Source: an uncultured Bacteroidales bacterium (GTDB lineage: Bacteria; Bacteroidota; Bacteroidia; Bacteroidales; UBA932). Taken from it: a stretch of 57,359 bases of DNA. Shown here piece after piece: positions 29,448 to 39,523 of this stretch (position 1 is its first letter; each line of letters begins with the position of its first letter). A program made the position numbers and the translations under genes. The notes below the pieces were generated by a model that saw nothing but the letters and a program-made list of their open reading frames with translations, was not told the origin of the DNA and made no database searches. The stretch covers positions 1 to 57,359 of the forward strand of contig ONCE01000014.1 in NCBI GenBank assembly GCA_900316245.1, written 5' to 3'.

Positions 29448-30633
29448 AACGTCTACTGTCAATCAGGTCACACTCAATATGGGCGAAATACGGCTGAAGA
29501 TCGGGAGAGGCCTCCCTCTTGAGCTTTTCGTAAGACGCCCGCCCGATGCTGCCGTAATTGTAAATCACGCGGAGCAGCACCATACGGGTCACATAGTCGG
29601 TGGTCTGCAGGAAGTCTTCCTCCAGGAAACGCACCACGTCGGGGTTACCGGAGCCCATGGCTCCCAGGGCTTCGGCCAGCACCTGGCGCTCCGTGAAGGA
29701 GGCGCTGAGGTAGCGGCGGCAGAATTCTTTTTCGGCCGGGATGTATTCCAGTTCTCCCAAGGCACGGATGAGGGCGCAGGAGAAGGCTTCCTCGCGGCTG
29801 GCAATGAGCATGGCCAGCAGCTCGGCGCAGTCTTCCTTGCGCTTGAACAGGCGAATCTCATTAACTGCAAAGATCCGGAGTTCGTCGTTGACGGGAACGC
29901 GGTTGCACCAGCGGATGAGGTTGGGCATGGTAAGGCCGTTCTTCTGGCGGTATACCAGCACGTTGTGGTACTTCACCACCATCTCCTCCGTAAAGACCAG
30001 ATTAGGGTCTTCCTCCAGCACTTTGAAAGGATAGGACGTGCCGAAGCGTGCAGCGTGCAGACGCGCGTGCATCTGTAGTTTGCGGTTCTTGGTAAAGAGG
30101 TAACGCGAAGCCACGGCTTCCTTCAGGGTGGCATCCAAATCGGCCACATCCTTGAAAGCCTGCACTTTCTTGCGGATCTTGCGGGAAAGCACCTGGCTCT
30201 CGAAATACGCCGGCATCTTGAGCGCCTGCAGCAGACGCAGCCAGTTCTGCCGACTCAACGAATTTCCAAGATCCTTGCGCAGTTCCTTCAGAATGGGGAT
30301 GAAACTCCGGTTCTGCCTTTCCTTCATCTTGTAATTCTTGGGCAGTTCCATAATGGCCGATATTTCACTGGGCTCCAGGGTACGGGTCTGCGAAACCACC
30401 GACCTCATCCGGTTGTAGTAACGGGCGCGGTTGCGGGCAATCAGGCGTTCAAAGCGATAGGCAGAGATGTAACGGATGAAGTTTCCAATCACAATGAGCA
30501 CCAGCAGGAGCATACAGATGGAGCCAAAGACAATCCAACCCCGTACGCTGGCAGGATACTCTTGCAGCTTATAGTACAGGATCAGATAGTAGTACTTCCA
30601 GTACGCGTACCTACTTAGGGTATAGTACTCCAT
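29440..30633 (-). CDS. Membrane-anchored HEAT-repeat protein
   Basis: 397 aa. One N-terminal membrane segment (about residues 30-55, GWIVFGSICMLLLVLIVIG) precedes a cytosolic alpha-helical region. The last 150 residues read as HEAT-like repeats: RIFAVNEIRLFKRKEDCAEL, AFSCALIRALGELEYIPAEK, QVLAEALGAMGSGNPDVVRF and TRMVLLRVIYNYGSIG. It is the first gene of the five-gene operon and overlaps the glycosyltransferase start by 8 bp. A scaffolding or allosteric partner of the synthase is plausible, in the position occupied by small regulatory partners in PNAG or cellulose systems. No homologue of known function was recognised. Confidence 0.82.
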   Translation of the reverse strand: MEYYTLSRYAYWKYYYLILYYKLQEYPASVRGWIVFGSICMLLLVLIVIGNFIRYISAYRFERLIARNRARYYNRMRSVVSQTRTLEPSEISAIMELPKNYKMKERQNRSFIPILKELRKDLGNSLSRQNWLRLLQALKMPAYFESQVLSRKIRKKVQAFKDVADLDATLKEAVASRYLFTKNRKLQMHARLHAARFGTSYPFKVLEEDPNLVFTEEMVVKYHNVLVYRQKNGLTMPNLIRWCNRVPVNDELRIFAVNEIRLFKRKEDCAELLAMLIASREEAFSCALIRALGELEYIPAEKEFCRRYLSASFTERQVLAEALGAMGSGNPDVVRFLEEDFLQTTDYVTRMVLLRVIYNYGSIGRASYEKLKREASPDLQPYFAHIECDLIDSRRYA

Positions 30634-30743
30634 TTAGTGCTTTTAACGTGGTCAGAACAGCATTCTCTCTTATAACCACTGCCCCCTCCCATGCATTTTT
30701 CCACTGGCAGGAAAAGCAAGGGAGGGAACGGTGTATCAGCAAA
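30634..30743. other. Intergenic gap with a GC-rich stem between LruC and HEAT genes
   Basis: 110 bp without a gene. GCCCCCTCCC and GGGAGGGAAC face each other across about 35 bp and could form a hairpin on either strand, possibly a terminator for the secA operon. No clear TAnnTTTG box for the HEAT gene is seen. Confidence 0.4.
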
Positions 30744-32891
30744 TTACCACTCGCAAACGAGGGCAGTAGTGTTTACGTCGGACTTATACCAGTCGGCGTG
30801 AACGGTTCCGTTGGATTTGACCCATTCTTCGTAATGGGGATAAGCCACGGAGAAAGGCATCAGCTCCCAGGTGTGTCTGGTAAGGGTAGGGCACTTGAAG
30901 CCCCAGACCATACCGTTCTTGGCCTTGTAAGTGGTGGTCATATCCATATCAGCGGCATGGGCGGCCACAATCTCATCATACTTGGCCTTGTAGCCCTTGT
31001 TGAAGTCCTTCACCGGGCAGTCCAGAGGCTGGTAACCTTTCAGGCCCACAGCACCGTAGTCGCCCTTCACCAGGAAGAAGTTCTGGTTGGTGGTATTCAC
31101 CACGGTTGCCATCATATTGGCCTTGCAGGCGGCGCTCTCCTCAGGAGTCATTTCGGCGCGGGATTTCATATGATAGATGACGGTGTAGGTGTACAGGCCG
31201 CCGGCTACGTTCACGAAACCGGGGATGGTATTGTACAGCTGCATGGACTGAACGTTGGCAAGGGTCCTGCCGGATGCACTCTGGTAGAGGGCGTCCAGGT
31301 CATTGTTATACTGTTCAGGATCCGGAGTCTTCCATTCAGCATACTGGCGGCGGGCCGGGTTGAACACGTGGTTCTTGCCCTTATACTCATAAACCTCATT
31401 TCCGGAAGTCTTTCCGCCGGTGCTTCTGCCGTCCTTGTTATTCAGGGCCTGCAGGCGGCCAATCTCAAAGGCCGGACGAAGCGGAGTGCCACTGCCCCAG
31501 GCAGATCTTCCCTCGCCGGCTTCGAGGCCGTCATAGCGGAGGGAGTTATCGATAAGGGTAGTTTCAGTCCACACAGGCAGTTTGCCGTGGGCATTCTGCC
31601 AACTGTCCAGCGTATAATATTCATCCACGTAGTCTACATTGTCCGTGTTGAAGTTCTCCAGGACAATACCCACGCGGTTGGCGTCGTTACCGCCCAGGGC
31701 ACGTACGTGAAGCACCACCTTCACCTGCTCTCTCCAACCTTCGCTTTCCAGCTGCTCGTCGGACACGGTGAGGGCTTCAATGTCATAATCTACAACCATA
31801 TCGTTGAAGTCGTAACGATAGCCGTCCTCGTTGACATTGGGCCAGCGGTCGTCAAACATCACCACGCCACTGGAGTGGTACATGGCGAAATCCTGGTCCG
31901 TGGTAGTATAGGAAGCAGGTTCCGGCAGGAAGATGCTCTCTGCATCCGCGGGAGCATAGTCCACAATGATGGTACCGTTAGCATCTACGATGATGGTACC
32001 ACCGTCACCGGTAGGGGTTTCAGAAGGAGTGGTGGGATCCACTACAATGGTCTCCGGCTCGGCCTCGGCCTCTTTGGTAAGGTCTCCGGAAGGTTCAAAA
32101 TAAGGATTGGCCTTATAGATGGGACTGCCGTTGGGGCCCCAGCCACCGCAGCCGCAGGCGCAGCCCCAGGGCATGCAATGCATGCAGCCGATGCAGTTAG
32201 TACCACAATAGTGGTTCTTCATGGCCACAACCACGTGGTTCTCTACCACGTAGAAATCCGTGAGCACGTAGGCGTCATCCCTCTTTACACTTCCCTCACC
32301 TCCACCATAGGCAAAGGTGTAGCGGAGCGTATGGTTGTGCTCTTTGTCATAGAATACCACATCCTTGGGATAGGTACGGACGTTACCGCCAGGCCCACTC
32401 TGCCAGGCAAAGTTCCATTTAACGTGCACATAACGGGTCACGCCAAATGCACTACCGTCATAAGCTTCAATCTGATCTACAGGGAAACTATCCAAGGTGT
32501 AAACTTCATCATCCGAATCTCCGGCAGCCTTGGTTGCCTCGTTCAGCACGTAAGATACGCTTACCTTGGCGGGAGTCTCAGACTGGAACAGAAGCTTGAC
32601 GGTACCGAAAGGCTCAACGTCCTTTCCATCGGTGGGCACGGCAACCTCCGGCGTCACCGGCTGCTCGATGGTTTTGGTGGTACCATCCTTATACTGATAC
32701 TTGACGTAGACAACGTCCGTTGCAGCAGGGACCGAAATCTCTGCATAACTGTAATAGCCCGTGGGGATAGCTCCGGAGAACGGATCATCCACCTTCTGGG
32801 GCTCTACATAATGCTCGTAATCCTTGTTGCAGGACGTCATCGCGACGATAGCAGCCAGGACGGAGCAAGTCATCAAAACAACTTTCTTCAT
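30744..32891 (-). CDS. LruC-domain (DUF4842-like) lipoprotein with a Cys/Gly-rich insert
   Basis: 715 aa. The lipoprotein signal is MKKVVLMTCSVLAAIVAMTSCN. An N-terminal beta domain (residues 40-220) is followed by a striking stretch around residues 225-250 with seven cysteines in about 21 residues (pattern CxxxCxxCxxCxxxxCxCxC). The LruC domain lies near residue 340 onward: VVMFDDRWPNVNEDGYRYDF, FNDMVVDYDIEAL and the VLHVRALGGNDANRVGIVLE segment. LruC proteins are surface or cell-envelope lipoproteins of unclear function. The gene starts 15 bp after the bactofilin stop, so secA, bactofilin and this gene form an operon. The cysteine cluster is unusual in an exported protein. Confidence 0.85.
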   Translation of the reverse strand: MKKVVLMTCSVLAAIVAMTSCNKDYEHYVEPQKVDDPFSGAIPTGYYSYAEISVPAATDVVYVKYQYKDGTTKTIEQPVTPEVAVPTDGKDVEPFGTVKLLFQSETPAKVSVSYVLNEATKAAGDSDDEVYTLDSFPVDQIEAYDGSAFGVTRYVHVKWNFAWQSGPGGNVRTYPKDVVFYDKEHNHTLRYTFAYGGGEGSVKRDDAYVLTDFYVVENHVVVAMKNHYCGTNCIGCMHCMPWGCACGCGGWGPNGSPIYKANPYFEPSGDLTKEAEAEPETIVVDPTTPSETPTGDGGTIIVDANGTIIVDYAPADAESIFLPEPASYTTTDQDFAMYHSSGVVMFDDRWPNVNEDGYRYDFNDMVVDYDIEALTVSDEQLESEGWREQVKVVLHVRALGGNDANRVGIVLENFNTDNVDYVDEYYTLDSWQNAHGKLPVWTETTLIDNSLRYDGLEAGEGRSAWGSGTPLRPAFEIGRLQALNNKDGRSTGGKTSGNEVYEYKGKNHVFNPARRQYAEWKTPDPEQYNNDLDALYQSASGRTLANVQSMQLYNTIPGFVNVAGGLYTYTVIYHMKSRAEMTPEESAACKANMMATVVNTTNQNFFLVKGDYGAVGLKGYQPLDCPVKDFNKGYKAKYDEIVAAHAADMDMTTTYKAKNGMVWGFKCPTLTRHTWELMPFSVAYPHYEEWVKSNGTVHADWYKSDVNTTALVCEW

Positions 32892-32906
32892 AGCGCTAAT
32901 ATTTAT

Positions 32907-33398
32907 TTATTCCTTGGTTTCCGGTTTGGGAAGGGGCTTCTTCAACTCAGTCTTCAGAGCCAGCGAGGCCTGGTTGAACTCGTTCTCCCCTATCATCTGA
33001 CAAGCACCGCTGTAGATGGCTCCAATCTCTACCTGAAGCCGGTGGAAATTAAGGTCTCCCTTTACCTTGCAGCCAGACTGAAGCGTGAGGGTGTCCTTGA
33101 CAAAGAACTTACCGTGCTCCATGGTGCCGCCAAAATCTACTACGGTACTGTATACTTCTCCGTTGACTACGGCTTTATCTCCCACTACCACGCGGGAGCC
33201 GCAGAAGAGCCTTCCTTCGAAGGTTCCGTCAATGCGGATGTCGTGGTCCAGGACCAGGTCTCCCGTGAAGCGGGAGCCCAGGGCCAGACGGCTTACTTCG
33301 TTGATATCCATCGTCTTGGGAGCAACGAAAGAGGTGCTCTGCGATGCCTCCGGCTTTACGCCGGACTTGATATTGCTGTTATTATCAAAAAGTCCCAT
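32907..33398 (-). CDS. Bactofilin (polymer-forming cytoskeletal protein)
   Basis: 163 aa from the ATG at 33398. A flexible N-terminus is followed by the DUF583 bactofilin beta-helix (about residues 40-140): LALGSRFTGDLVLDHDIRID, GTFEGRLFCGSRVVVGDKAV, NGEVYSTVVDFGGTMEHGKF. A Lys-rich tail closes it (KTELKKPLPKPETKE). Bactofilins polymerise at the inner membrane without nucleotide and localise envelope machinery, including polysaccharide and cell-wall enzymes. It lies 5 bp downstream of secA and upstream of the LruC gene; the exopolysaccharide operon comes next on the same strand, which makes a positional link possible. Confidence 0.93.
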   Translation of the reverse strand: MGLFDNNSNIKSGVKPEASQSTSFVAPKTMDINEVSRLALGSRFTGDLVLDHDIRIDGTFEGRLFCGSRVVVGDKAVVNGEVYSTVVDFGGTMEHGKFFVKDTLTLQSGCKVKGDLNFHRLQVEIGAIYSGACQMIGENEFNQASLALKTELKKPLPKPETKE

Positions 33399-33403
33399 AA
33401 TTC

Positions 33404-36400
33404 TTAAACAATTCCTTTTCCGTGACAATTCTTATACTTGAGACCGCTTCCGCAAGGGCAAGGGTCGTTTCTTCCTACCTGTTTGTCCACACGCACAGGC
33501 ATGCGGCTCTGCTGTTCTCCGTTGGTGGAGAGCTGGGAAGGATCCGTCTGGCGCATCTGCTGCAGGTTGCGGCGGGGCTGCTGGGCCGGACGGGCCTCGC
33601 GGGCATCGGCGGCATCCCGGAGCGGGATGAAGGCGCGCAGCAGGAAGCTGAGCACGTGCTCGTTGAGGTTTTCCAGCATTTCGGTGAACAGGTTGTAGCT
33701 TTCCAGCTTGTACACCACCAGCGGGTCTTTCTGCTCGTAGGTGGCATTCTGCACGCTTTGACGGAGGTCGTCCATATCGCGCAGGTGCTGCTTCCAATAT
33801 TCGTCGATATAGTACAGGATGATGCTGCGGCTCAGGGCCTTGGCAATTTCCCGGCTCTCGGTTTCGTAGGCTTTCTTGAGGTTTACGCTCAGGTTGAGCT
33901 GCCGTTTGCCGTTGGAGATGGGGATGGCGATGTTCTCATACATACTGCCCTGCTTCTCGTACACGGTCTTGATGACGGGGTTCACCTTTTCCACCATGGT
34001 GTTCATACGGCGCTCGTACACTTCCTGCATATGGCTGGCCAGCTTCTGGGCCAGTTCTGCGGGCTTGGCATCCATATAAGCGGCCTCGTCCATACCGGAA
34101 TCCATGGAGAGTTTGCTCATGATGAACTCTTCAAACACTTCGTAGGGCATTCCTTCGGCCTGCTGTACCAGAATGTTGGCGGTATCCTCCATCATATTCT
34201 GGACATCGATCTCGATTCTTTCTCCGGAGAGGGCGTTGCGGCGACGGGCGTACACGGCTTCACGCTGGTAGTTCATCACGTCGTCGTATTCGAGGGTGCG
34301 TTTGCGCCAGCCGAAGTGGTTCTCTTCCACCTTCTTCTGGGCGCCCTCGATGCTCTTGGACAGCATACCGGACACCAGGGCTTCGTCGTCGGCCATACCC
34401 AGCTTGTCCACCACGCCGGCTATGCGCTCGGAACCGAACTTACGCATCAGGTCGTCTTCCAGGGAAATGTAGAAGCAGGAGCTGCCCGGGTCTCCCTGAC
34501 GGCCGGCACGGCCGCGGAGCTGACGGTCTACACGGCGGGAATCGTGGCGGGTGGTGCCGATGATGGCCAGACCGCCGGCAGCCTTTACCTCGGGGCTGAG
34601 CTTGATATCCGTACCACGGCCGGCCATATTGGTGGCAATGGTTACTTTTCCTTTCTGTCCGGCCTGGGCCACGATCTCTGCCTCACGGGCGTGCTCCTTG
34701 GCGTTGAGCACGTTGGCGGTAATGCCGCGGATGCGCATCATACGGGCCAGGAGCTCAGAGGTTTCCACATCCGTGGTACCTACCAGGCAGGGACGGCCGG
34801 CGTTGGAGAGTTCCACCACCTTGTCGATGACGGCATTGAACTTGGCCTTCTTGGTCTTGTAGATGATGTCGTCCAGGTCGTCTCTGATGACGGGACGGTT
34901 GGTGGGAATCACCACCACATCCAGCTTGTAGATGTCCCAGAATTCACCGGCTTCCGTTTCTGCCGTACCCGTCATACCGGCGAGCTTGTGGTACATACGG
35001 AAGTAGTTCTGGAGGGTCACGGTGGCAAAGGTCTGCGTGGCGGCTTCCACCTTCACGTTTTCCTTGGCTTCCACGGCCTGGTGCAAGCCGTCGGACCAGC
35101 GGCGGCCTTCCATGATACGGCCGGTGGACTCGTCCACGATCTTGACCTTGTTGTCCACAATCACGTAGTCGATGTCCTTGGTGAACATGGCGTACGCCTT
35201 GAGGAGCTGGATCACGGTATGCACGCGCTCGCTCTTAAGGGCGAATTCCTCCATCAGGGCGTCCTTCTTTTCGGCCTTCTCGGCGGGAGAGAGGGTTTCG
35301 TCGTGGGTGATATCGGCAATGGCGCTGCCCATATCCGGCAGCACGAAGAAGTTGGCGTCATTTACGCTGGCGGCCAGGGCGTCGTGGCCCTTGTCCGTCA
35401 TATCCACGGAATTGAGCACCTCGCTGATCACGAAGTAAAGCTCGTCCGTCACCTGGGGCATCTCACGCTCGTTGTCCTGCAGGTAATAGGCCTCGGTCTT
35501 CTGCATCAGCTGCTTCATACCCGGTTCGGAGAGGAACTTGATGAGCGGCTGGTACTTGGGCAGGCCCTTGTGGCAGCGGAACAGGAGCTTTCCGCCTTCG
35601 GCCTCGTCACCGGCGGCGATGAGCTTCTTGGCCTCGTTGAGGGTGGTGTTGATCAGAGCGCGCTGCTTGTTGTACAGGCTCTCCACATAGGGCCGATATT
35701 CCATGAACTGCTCGTCTCCGGAAGTTTTTTCCATGGGACCGGAGATGATCAGAGGGGTTCTGGCGTCGTCGATGAGGACGGAGTCCACCTCATCCACAAT
35801 GGCGTAGTGATGCTTTCTCTGCACCAGGTCCGTCATACGGGTGGCCATATTGTCACGGAGGTAGTCAAAACCGAACTCGTTGTTGGTACCGAAGGTGATG
35901 TCGCACTCGTAGGCGTTCTTGCGGGCGTCCGAATTGGGCTGGTGCTTGTCAATGCAGTCTACGGACAGACCGTGGAACTGATACAGCGGGCCCATCCACT
36001 CGGAGTCACGCTTGGACAGGTAATCGTTCACGGTAACCACGTGGACACCCTTGCCGGCCAGGGCATTGAGGAACACAGGCAGGGTGGCCACCAGGGTCTT
36101 ACCCTCACCGGTTGCCATTTCTGCAATCTTACCCTGATGCAGGACGATACCGCCGATGAGCTGTACGTCGTAATGCACCATATCCCAGGTAATCTCGTTA
36201 CCGCCGGCCTGCCAGTGGTTGTGCCAGACAGCGTCATCCCCGTCAATTTCCAGGAAATCCTTGCCGGCGGCGGCCAGATCCCGGTCAAACTGGGTGGCCT
36301 TCACGCGGAGGCTCTCGTTCTGGGCGAAGCGGCGGGCGGTGGACTTGACAATGGCGAAGGCCTCGGGAAGCACTTCCATAAGCACTTTCTCAATGGCCTC

Positions 36401-36691
36401 GTCTTCATCCTTGACCAATTTATCGCTTTCCGTGGCCAGTTTCACTTTCTCTTCCACGGGAGCATCCTGTTCCAGTTCCTGCTTGATTTCCGCTATGCGG
36501 TCTTCGAACGGCTTCTCCACCAGGGCAATCTTGGCCCGGATGGCGGCACTGCGCTCTCGCAGGCCATCTGCCGTAAGTGCGTCAATTTCAGGGTATACGG
36601 CCAAAACCTTGTCTAGGATTGGCCTCACTTCTTTCATGTCCCGGTCACTTTTGGAGCCGAAGACTTTCTTGAGTATATCTGCTAAAGCCAT
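33404..36691 (-). CDS. secA: Protein translocase subunit SecA
   Basis: 1095 aa from the ATG at 36691, normal for Bacteroidetes SecA, which carries insertions relative to the 901-aa E. coli protein. Walker A is [11 protein letters not shown], the DEAD-box is [20 protein letters not shown], the helicase motif [10 protein letters not shown] is present, and the C-terminal zinc-binding SEC-C motif [15 protein letters not shown] is intact. It drives preprotein export through SecYEG. A canonical promoter lies 25 bp upstream. The bactofilin starts 5 bp after its stop, giving an unusual secA-bactofilin-LruC operon. Confidence 0.98.
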   Translation of the reverse strand: MALADILKKVFGSKSDRDMKEVRPILDKVLAVYPEIDALTADGLRERSAAIRAKIALVEKPFEDRIAEIKQELEQDAPVEEKVKLATESDKLVKDEDEAIEKVLMEVLPEAFAIVKSTARRFAQNESLRVKATQFDRDLAAAGKDFLEIDGDDAVWHNHWQAGGNEITWDMVHYDVQLIGGIVLHQGKIAEMATGEGKTLVATLPVFLNALAGKGVHVVTVNDYLSKRDSEWMGPLYQFHGLSVDCIDKHQPNSDARKNAYECDITFGTNNEFGFDYLRDNMATRMTDLVQRKHHYAIVDEVDSVLIDDARTPLIISGPMEKTSGDEQFMEYRPYVESLYNKQRALINTTLNEAKKLIAAGDEAEGGKLLFRCHKGLPKYQPLIKFLSEPGMKQLMQKTEAYYLQDNEREMPQVTDELYFVISEVLNSVDMTDKGHDALAASVNDANFFVLPDMGSAIADITHDETLSPAEKAEKKDALMEEFALKSERVHTVIQLLKAYAMFTKDIDYVIVDNKVKIVDESTGRIMEGRRWSDGLHQAVEAKENVKVEAATQTFATVTLQNYFRMYHKLAGMTGTAETEAGEFWDIYKLDVVVIPTNRPVIRDDLDDIIYKTKKAKFNAVIDKVVELSNAGRPCLVGTTDVETSELLARMMRIRGITANVLNAKEHAREAEIVAQAGQKGKVTIATNMAGRGTDIKLSPEVKAAGGLAIIGTTRHDSRRVDRQLRGRAGRQGDPGSSCFYISLEDDLMRKFGSERIAGVVDKLGMADDEALVSGMLSKSIEGAQKKVEENHFGWRKRTLEYDDVMNYQREAVYARRRNALSGERIEIDVQNMMEDTANILVQQAEGMPYEVFEEFIMSKLSMDSGMDEAAYMDAKPAELAQKLASHMQEVYERRMNTMVEKVNPVIKTVYEKQGSMYENIAIPISNGKRQLNLSVNLKKAYETESREIAKALSRSIILYYIDEYWKQHLRDMDDLRQSVQNATYEQKDPLVVYKLESYNLFTEMLENLNEHVLSFLLRAFIPLRDAADAREARPAQQPRRNLQQMRQTDPSQLSTNGEQQSRMPVRVDKQVGRNDPCPCGSGLKYKNCHGKGIV

Positions 36692-36716
36692 TTGCGTAAA
36701 TTCGTATAAAATCATA

Positions 36717-36747
36717 CAAAGATACGCAAAATAAAGGGACTTGCCAA
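36717..36747 (-). promoter_or_regulatory. Canonical Bacteroidetes promoter of secA
   Basis: The minus strand has TTG at 36747-36745, a 20-bp spacer and TATCTTTG at 36724-36717. Both boxes fit the consensus; the ATG is 25 bp downstream. Confidence 0.85.
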
Positions 36748-36761
36748 ACTAATCGCGTGGA

Positions 36762-37655
36762 TTATGCACGCGCACGTATACGGGAACGCAGTTCCTTCAC
36801 AGCCGGAAGGTCCTTGAAGATTTGACCTAAGTGCTTGAAAGGCAATAAGCTACGATACTTGAAAGCCTTCACGAAAGCGAAAGGAACGATAAATGAAAAA
36901 TTGAGCCAAAGGGGCCGGTCATATCGGCAAAGCCGCACCAGGGAGCCGGTGTAGAAATTGCGGTACGCCAACTTCTCTTTGGATTCGGGCCGATAGGCTC
37001 TGTCGTGCACCGCGCGGGCCGCCGGAACAACCCCAACTTTCAAGCCGAAAAAGTGCAAACGCTGACACCACTCGTCGTCCTGTCCGTAAAGCGGGAAAAG
37101 GGTCTCCTCAAAAGGGCCGATCCTCCCAATCACCGTCACCGGAACCAGCCAGTGCGCCGCCATGATGCGGGATACTTCGACAGGAGATCCACTCGCTTCG
37201 CTCGGGATGACACGGCCTTTGGCCACATTATTGTCATACCGAGGGCCTTTGGCCCGAGCGTATCTCTTTTCAAACTGCCGGTCCAGCTTCTCATACCCAT
37301 CCTGATACTGCATAGGGCTCAGCACGCCGTACTCCGGATGCGCCCCCGCGGCAGCCACCAGCAGATCCAGGGCGCCGGGCTCCAGCCAGGCATCCTGGTT
37401 CAGGAGATACACGTACTCATAGCCCTTCTTGACGGCGTATTCAAAGCCCTTGCTATTAGGCACGGAAAATCCTAAATTTTCCGCACTTCGAACCAGCTTG
37501 GCGGAGGGGTAATGGGAGGCCACGAAATCGGCGCTTCCGTCCGTGGAATCGTTGTCGAAGACGTAGACATCGGCCTGGTCATATACCGAGTCCAGGCAGC
37601 GCTGCAACCAGCGCATGCCGTTATAGGTAACCACTATGACCAGCACCTTTTTCAT
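36762..37655 (-). CDS. Family 2 glycosyltransferase (rhamnosyltransferase-like) with in-frame repeat insert
   Basis: 297 aa. GT2 motifs are [62 protein letters not shown] (DxD equivalent) and [20 protein letters not shown]. It probably adds a sugar to a surface glycan; the acceptor is unknown. Residues about 131-162 ([20 protein letters not shown] and on to GSPVE) are encoded by palindromic repeat DNA at 37168-37266 that looks like an intergenic repeat captured in frame. The core motifs on either side are intact, so the protein is probably functional. Confidence 0.9.
   Translation of the reverse strand: MKKVLVIVVTYNGMRWLQRCLDSVYDQADVYVFDNDSTDGSADFVASHYPSAKLVRSAENLGFSVPNSKGFEYAVKKGYEYVYLLNQDAWLEPGALDLLVAAAGAHPEYGVLSPMQYQDGYEKLDRQFEKRYARAKGPRYDNNVAKGRVIPSEASGSPVEVSRIMAAHWLVPVTVIGRIGPFEETLFPLYGQDDEWCQRLHFFGLKVGVVPAARAVHDRAYRPESKEKLAYRNFYTGSLVRLCRYDRPLWLNFSFIVPFAFVKAFKYRSLLPFKHLGQIFKDLPAVKELRSRIRARA
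37168..37266. repeat. Palindromic repeat element inserted in a coding sequence
   Basis: Within the glycosyltransferase gene lies DNA unlike its surroundings: a perfect 20-bp palindrome-like arm pair CCGAGGGCCTTTGGCCCGAG (37239-37258), a second CGGCCTTTGGCC unit at 37213-37224, and the block GATCCACTCGCTTCGCTCGG then GATGACA, which has the form of common noncoding repeats in Bacteroidetes genomes. It is read through in frame without a stop. Confidence 0.65.
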
Positions 37656-37662
37656 ATCCCCG

Positions 37663-37670
37663 CAAATTTA
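37663..37670 (-). promoter_or_regulatory. -7 element of the glycosyltransferase gene
   Basis: TAAATTTG on the minus strand, perfect TAnnTTTG, ending 7 bp before the ATG at 37655. The -33 region is weak. Confidence 0.5.
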
Positions 37671-37680
37671 CAAAAAAGGC

Positions 37681-37711
37681 TTGCCAATCGGAAAATTATT
37701 TCGTAAATTGC
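37681..37711 (+). promoter_or_regulatory. Possible fucI promoter
   Basis: TTG at 37681 and TAAATTGC at 37704-37711 are separated by exactly 20 bp, but the -7 box deviates from TAnnTTTG. It lies 36 bp upstream of the fucI ATG, divergent from the glycosyltransferase promoter. Confidence 0.4.
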
Positions 37712-37747
37712 AGCATCACTGAAATTAAAAACCAATCTGTTTTGCTT

Positions 37748-39520
37748 ATGAGCAACCATCCCAAGATAGGCATCCGCCCCACCATTGACGGCCGTATGAA
37801 CGGCGTCAGAGAATCTCTGGAAGACCAGACTATGGGCATGGCCCAGGCCGTGGCCACCCTCCTGCAAAAGAAACTCCGCTACGAAGACGGAGCCCCCGTG
37901 GAATGCGTCATCGCAGATTCCACCATCGGCCGCGTGGCAGAGACCGCAGCCTGCGCAGAAAAGTTTGCCCGCGAGGGCGTGGCCGTCACCATCACCGTTA
38001 CCCCGTGCTGGTGCTATGGCTCCGAGACTATGGATATGGATCCGCACACCATCAAGGCCGTATGGGGCTTCAACGGAACCGAGCGCCCCGGCGCCGTATA
38101 TCTGGCCGCCGTCCTGGCCGCCCACGCACAGAAGGGCCTGCCCGCCTTCGGCATTTACGGACACGATGTCCAGGATGCAGACAACCAGACCATCCCGGCA
38201 GACGTAGAGGAAAAGCTCCTGCGCTTTGCCAAATGCGCCGTGGCCGCCGCCTCCCTCCGCGGCAAGTCCTACCTCTCCATCGGCGCCGTCTGTATGGGTA
38301 TCGCCGGTTCCATCGTGAACCCGGACTTCTTTGAAGATTACCTGGGCATGCGCTGCGAAGGCATAGACGAGGTAGAAATCATCCGCAGGATGGAGCGGGG
38401 CATCTACGACCACGAGGAACTGGAGAAAGCCCTCAAATGGGCCAAGAAGAACTGCAAGGAGAACGAAGATATCTGCAACCGTCCGGACCTCAAGAAAACC
38501 CGCGAAGAAAAGGACAAGGACTGGATCTTCACCGTCAAGATGGCCCTCATCATCCGGGATCTGCTGCAGGGCAATCCCAAGCTCAAGGAAATGGGCTTCG
38601 GAGAAGAAGCCCTGGGCCACAACGCCATCCTGGGCGGTTTCCAGGGCCAGCGCCAGTGGACGGATTTCTATCCCAACGGAGACTTTGCAGAAGCCATCCT
38701 CAACTCTTCCTTTGACTGGAACGGCATCCGCAAGCCGTTTGTCCTGGCCACCGAAAACGACAGCCTCAACGGCGTTGCTATGCTCTTCGGCCACCTGGTC
38801 TCCCAGACGGCTGCCATCTTCGCCGATGTAAGAACCTACTGGAGCCCGGAGGCCGTGGAGCGCGTCACCGGAGAAAAGCTCAAGGGCCAGGCCGCCGGCG
38901 GCATCATCCACCTCATCAACTCCGGCGCTGCCTGCCTGGACGGCAGCGGCCAGTGCAAGAAAGACGGCAAACCGGCTATGAAACCCTTCTGGGAAATCAC
39001 CCCTGAGGAAGCCCAGGCCTGCCTGGACAACACCGTCTGGGTACCTGCCAACCGTGAATATTTCCGCGGAGGCGGCTTCTCTTCCAAGTTCCTCTCCAAG
39101 GGCAATATGCCCTGCACCATGATCCGCGTGAATATGGTCAAGAACCTGGGACCGGTTCTCCAGCTCGCAGAAGGCTGGACGGTGGACGTAAGCGAAAAAC
39201 AGTTCAAGATTCTGGACGAGCGCACGGACAAGGGCTGGCCCACCACCTGGTTCGCCCCCCGTCTGGACGCCACCAAGGCCCCCTTCAAAGATGTCTACAG
39301 CGTTATGAACGCCTGGGGAGCCAACCACGGCGCCATAGTCTACGGTCACGTGGGAGCAGACCTCATCACCCTCTGCTCCATGCTCCGCATCCCCGTATGT
39401 ATGCACAACGTGCCGGAAGACCAGATTTTCCGTCCTTCCTCCTGGCGTGCCTTCGGAATGGATCCGGAAGGGGCCGATTACAGAGCCTGCCAGGCCTACG
39501 GACCGCTGTTTAAAAAGTAA
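37748..39520 (+). CDS. fucI: L-fucose isomerase
   Basis: 590 aa, essentially the length of E. coli FucI (591). Start at the ATG 37748; the TTG six bases upstream is unlikely. Family signatures are [20 protein letters not shown] at the N-terminus, [34 protein letters not shown], and the metal-site segment [19 protein letters not shown] that carries the catalytic Glu and Asp. A C-terminal His region ([17 protein letters not shown]) is present. It converts L-fucose to L-fuculose using Mn2+. The fucose permease gene follows, separated by a large inverted repeat. Kinase and aldolase genes are not in the window. Confidence 0.97.
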   Translation: MSNHPKIGIRPTIDGRMNGVRESLEDQTMGMAQAVATLLQKKLRYEDGAPVECVIADSTIGRVAETAACAEKFAREGVAVTITVTPCWCYGSETMDMDPHTIKAVWGFNGTERPGAVYLAAVLAAHAQKGLPAFGIYGHDVQDADNQTIPADVEEKLLRFAKCAVAAASLRGKSYLSIGAVCMGIAGSIVNPDFFEDYLGMRCEGIDEVEIIRRMERGIYDHEELEKALKWAKKNCKENEDICNRPDLKKTREEKDKDWIFTVKMALIIRDLLQGNPKLKEMGFGEEALGHNAILGGFQGQRQWTDFYPNGDFAEAILNSSFDWNGIRKPFVLATENDSLNGVAMLFGHLVSQTAAIFADVRTYWSPEAVERVTGEKLKGQAAGGIIHLINSGAACLDGSGQCKKDGKPAMKPFWEITPEEAQACLDNTVWVPANREYFRGGGFSSKFLSKGNMPCTMIRVNMVKNLGPVLQLAEGWTVDVSEKQFKILDERTDKGWPTTWFAPRLDATKAPFKDVYSVMNAWGANHGAIVYGHVGADLITLCSMLRIPVCMHNVPEDQIFRPSSWRAFGMDPEGADYRACQAYGPLFKK

Positions 39521-39523
39521 TGA

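Noticed and set aside
33422-36616. Plus-strand frame of about 1060 codons opposite secA
   Set aside because: SecA is unmistakable on the other strand; the antisense product has no domain pattern.
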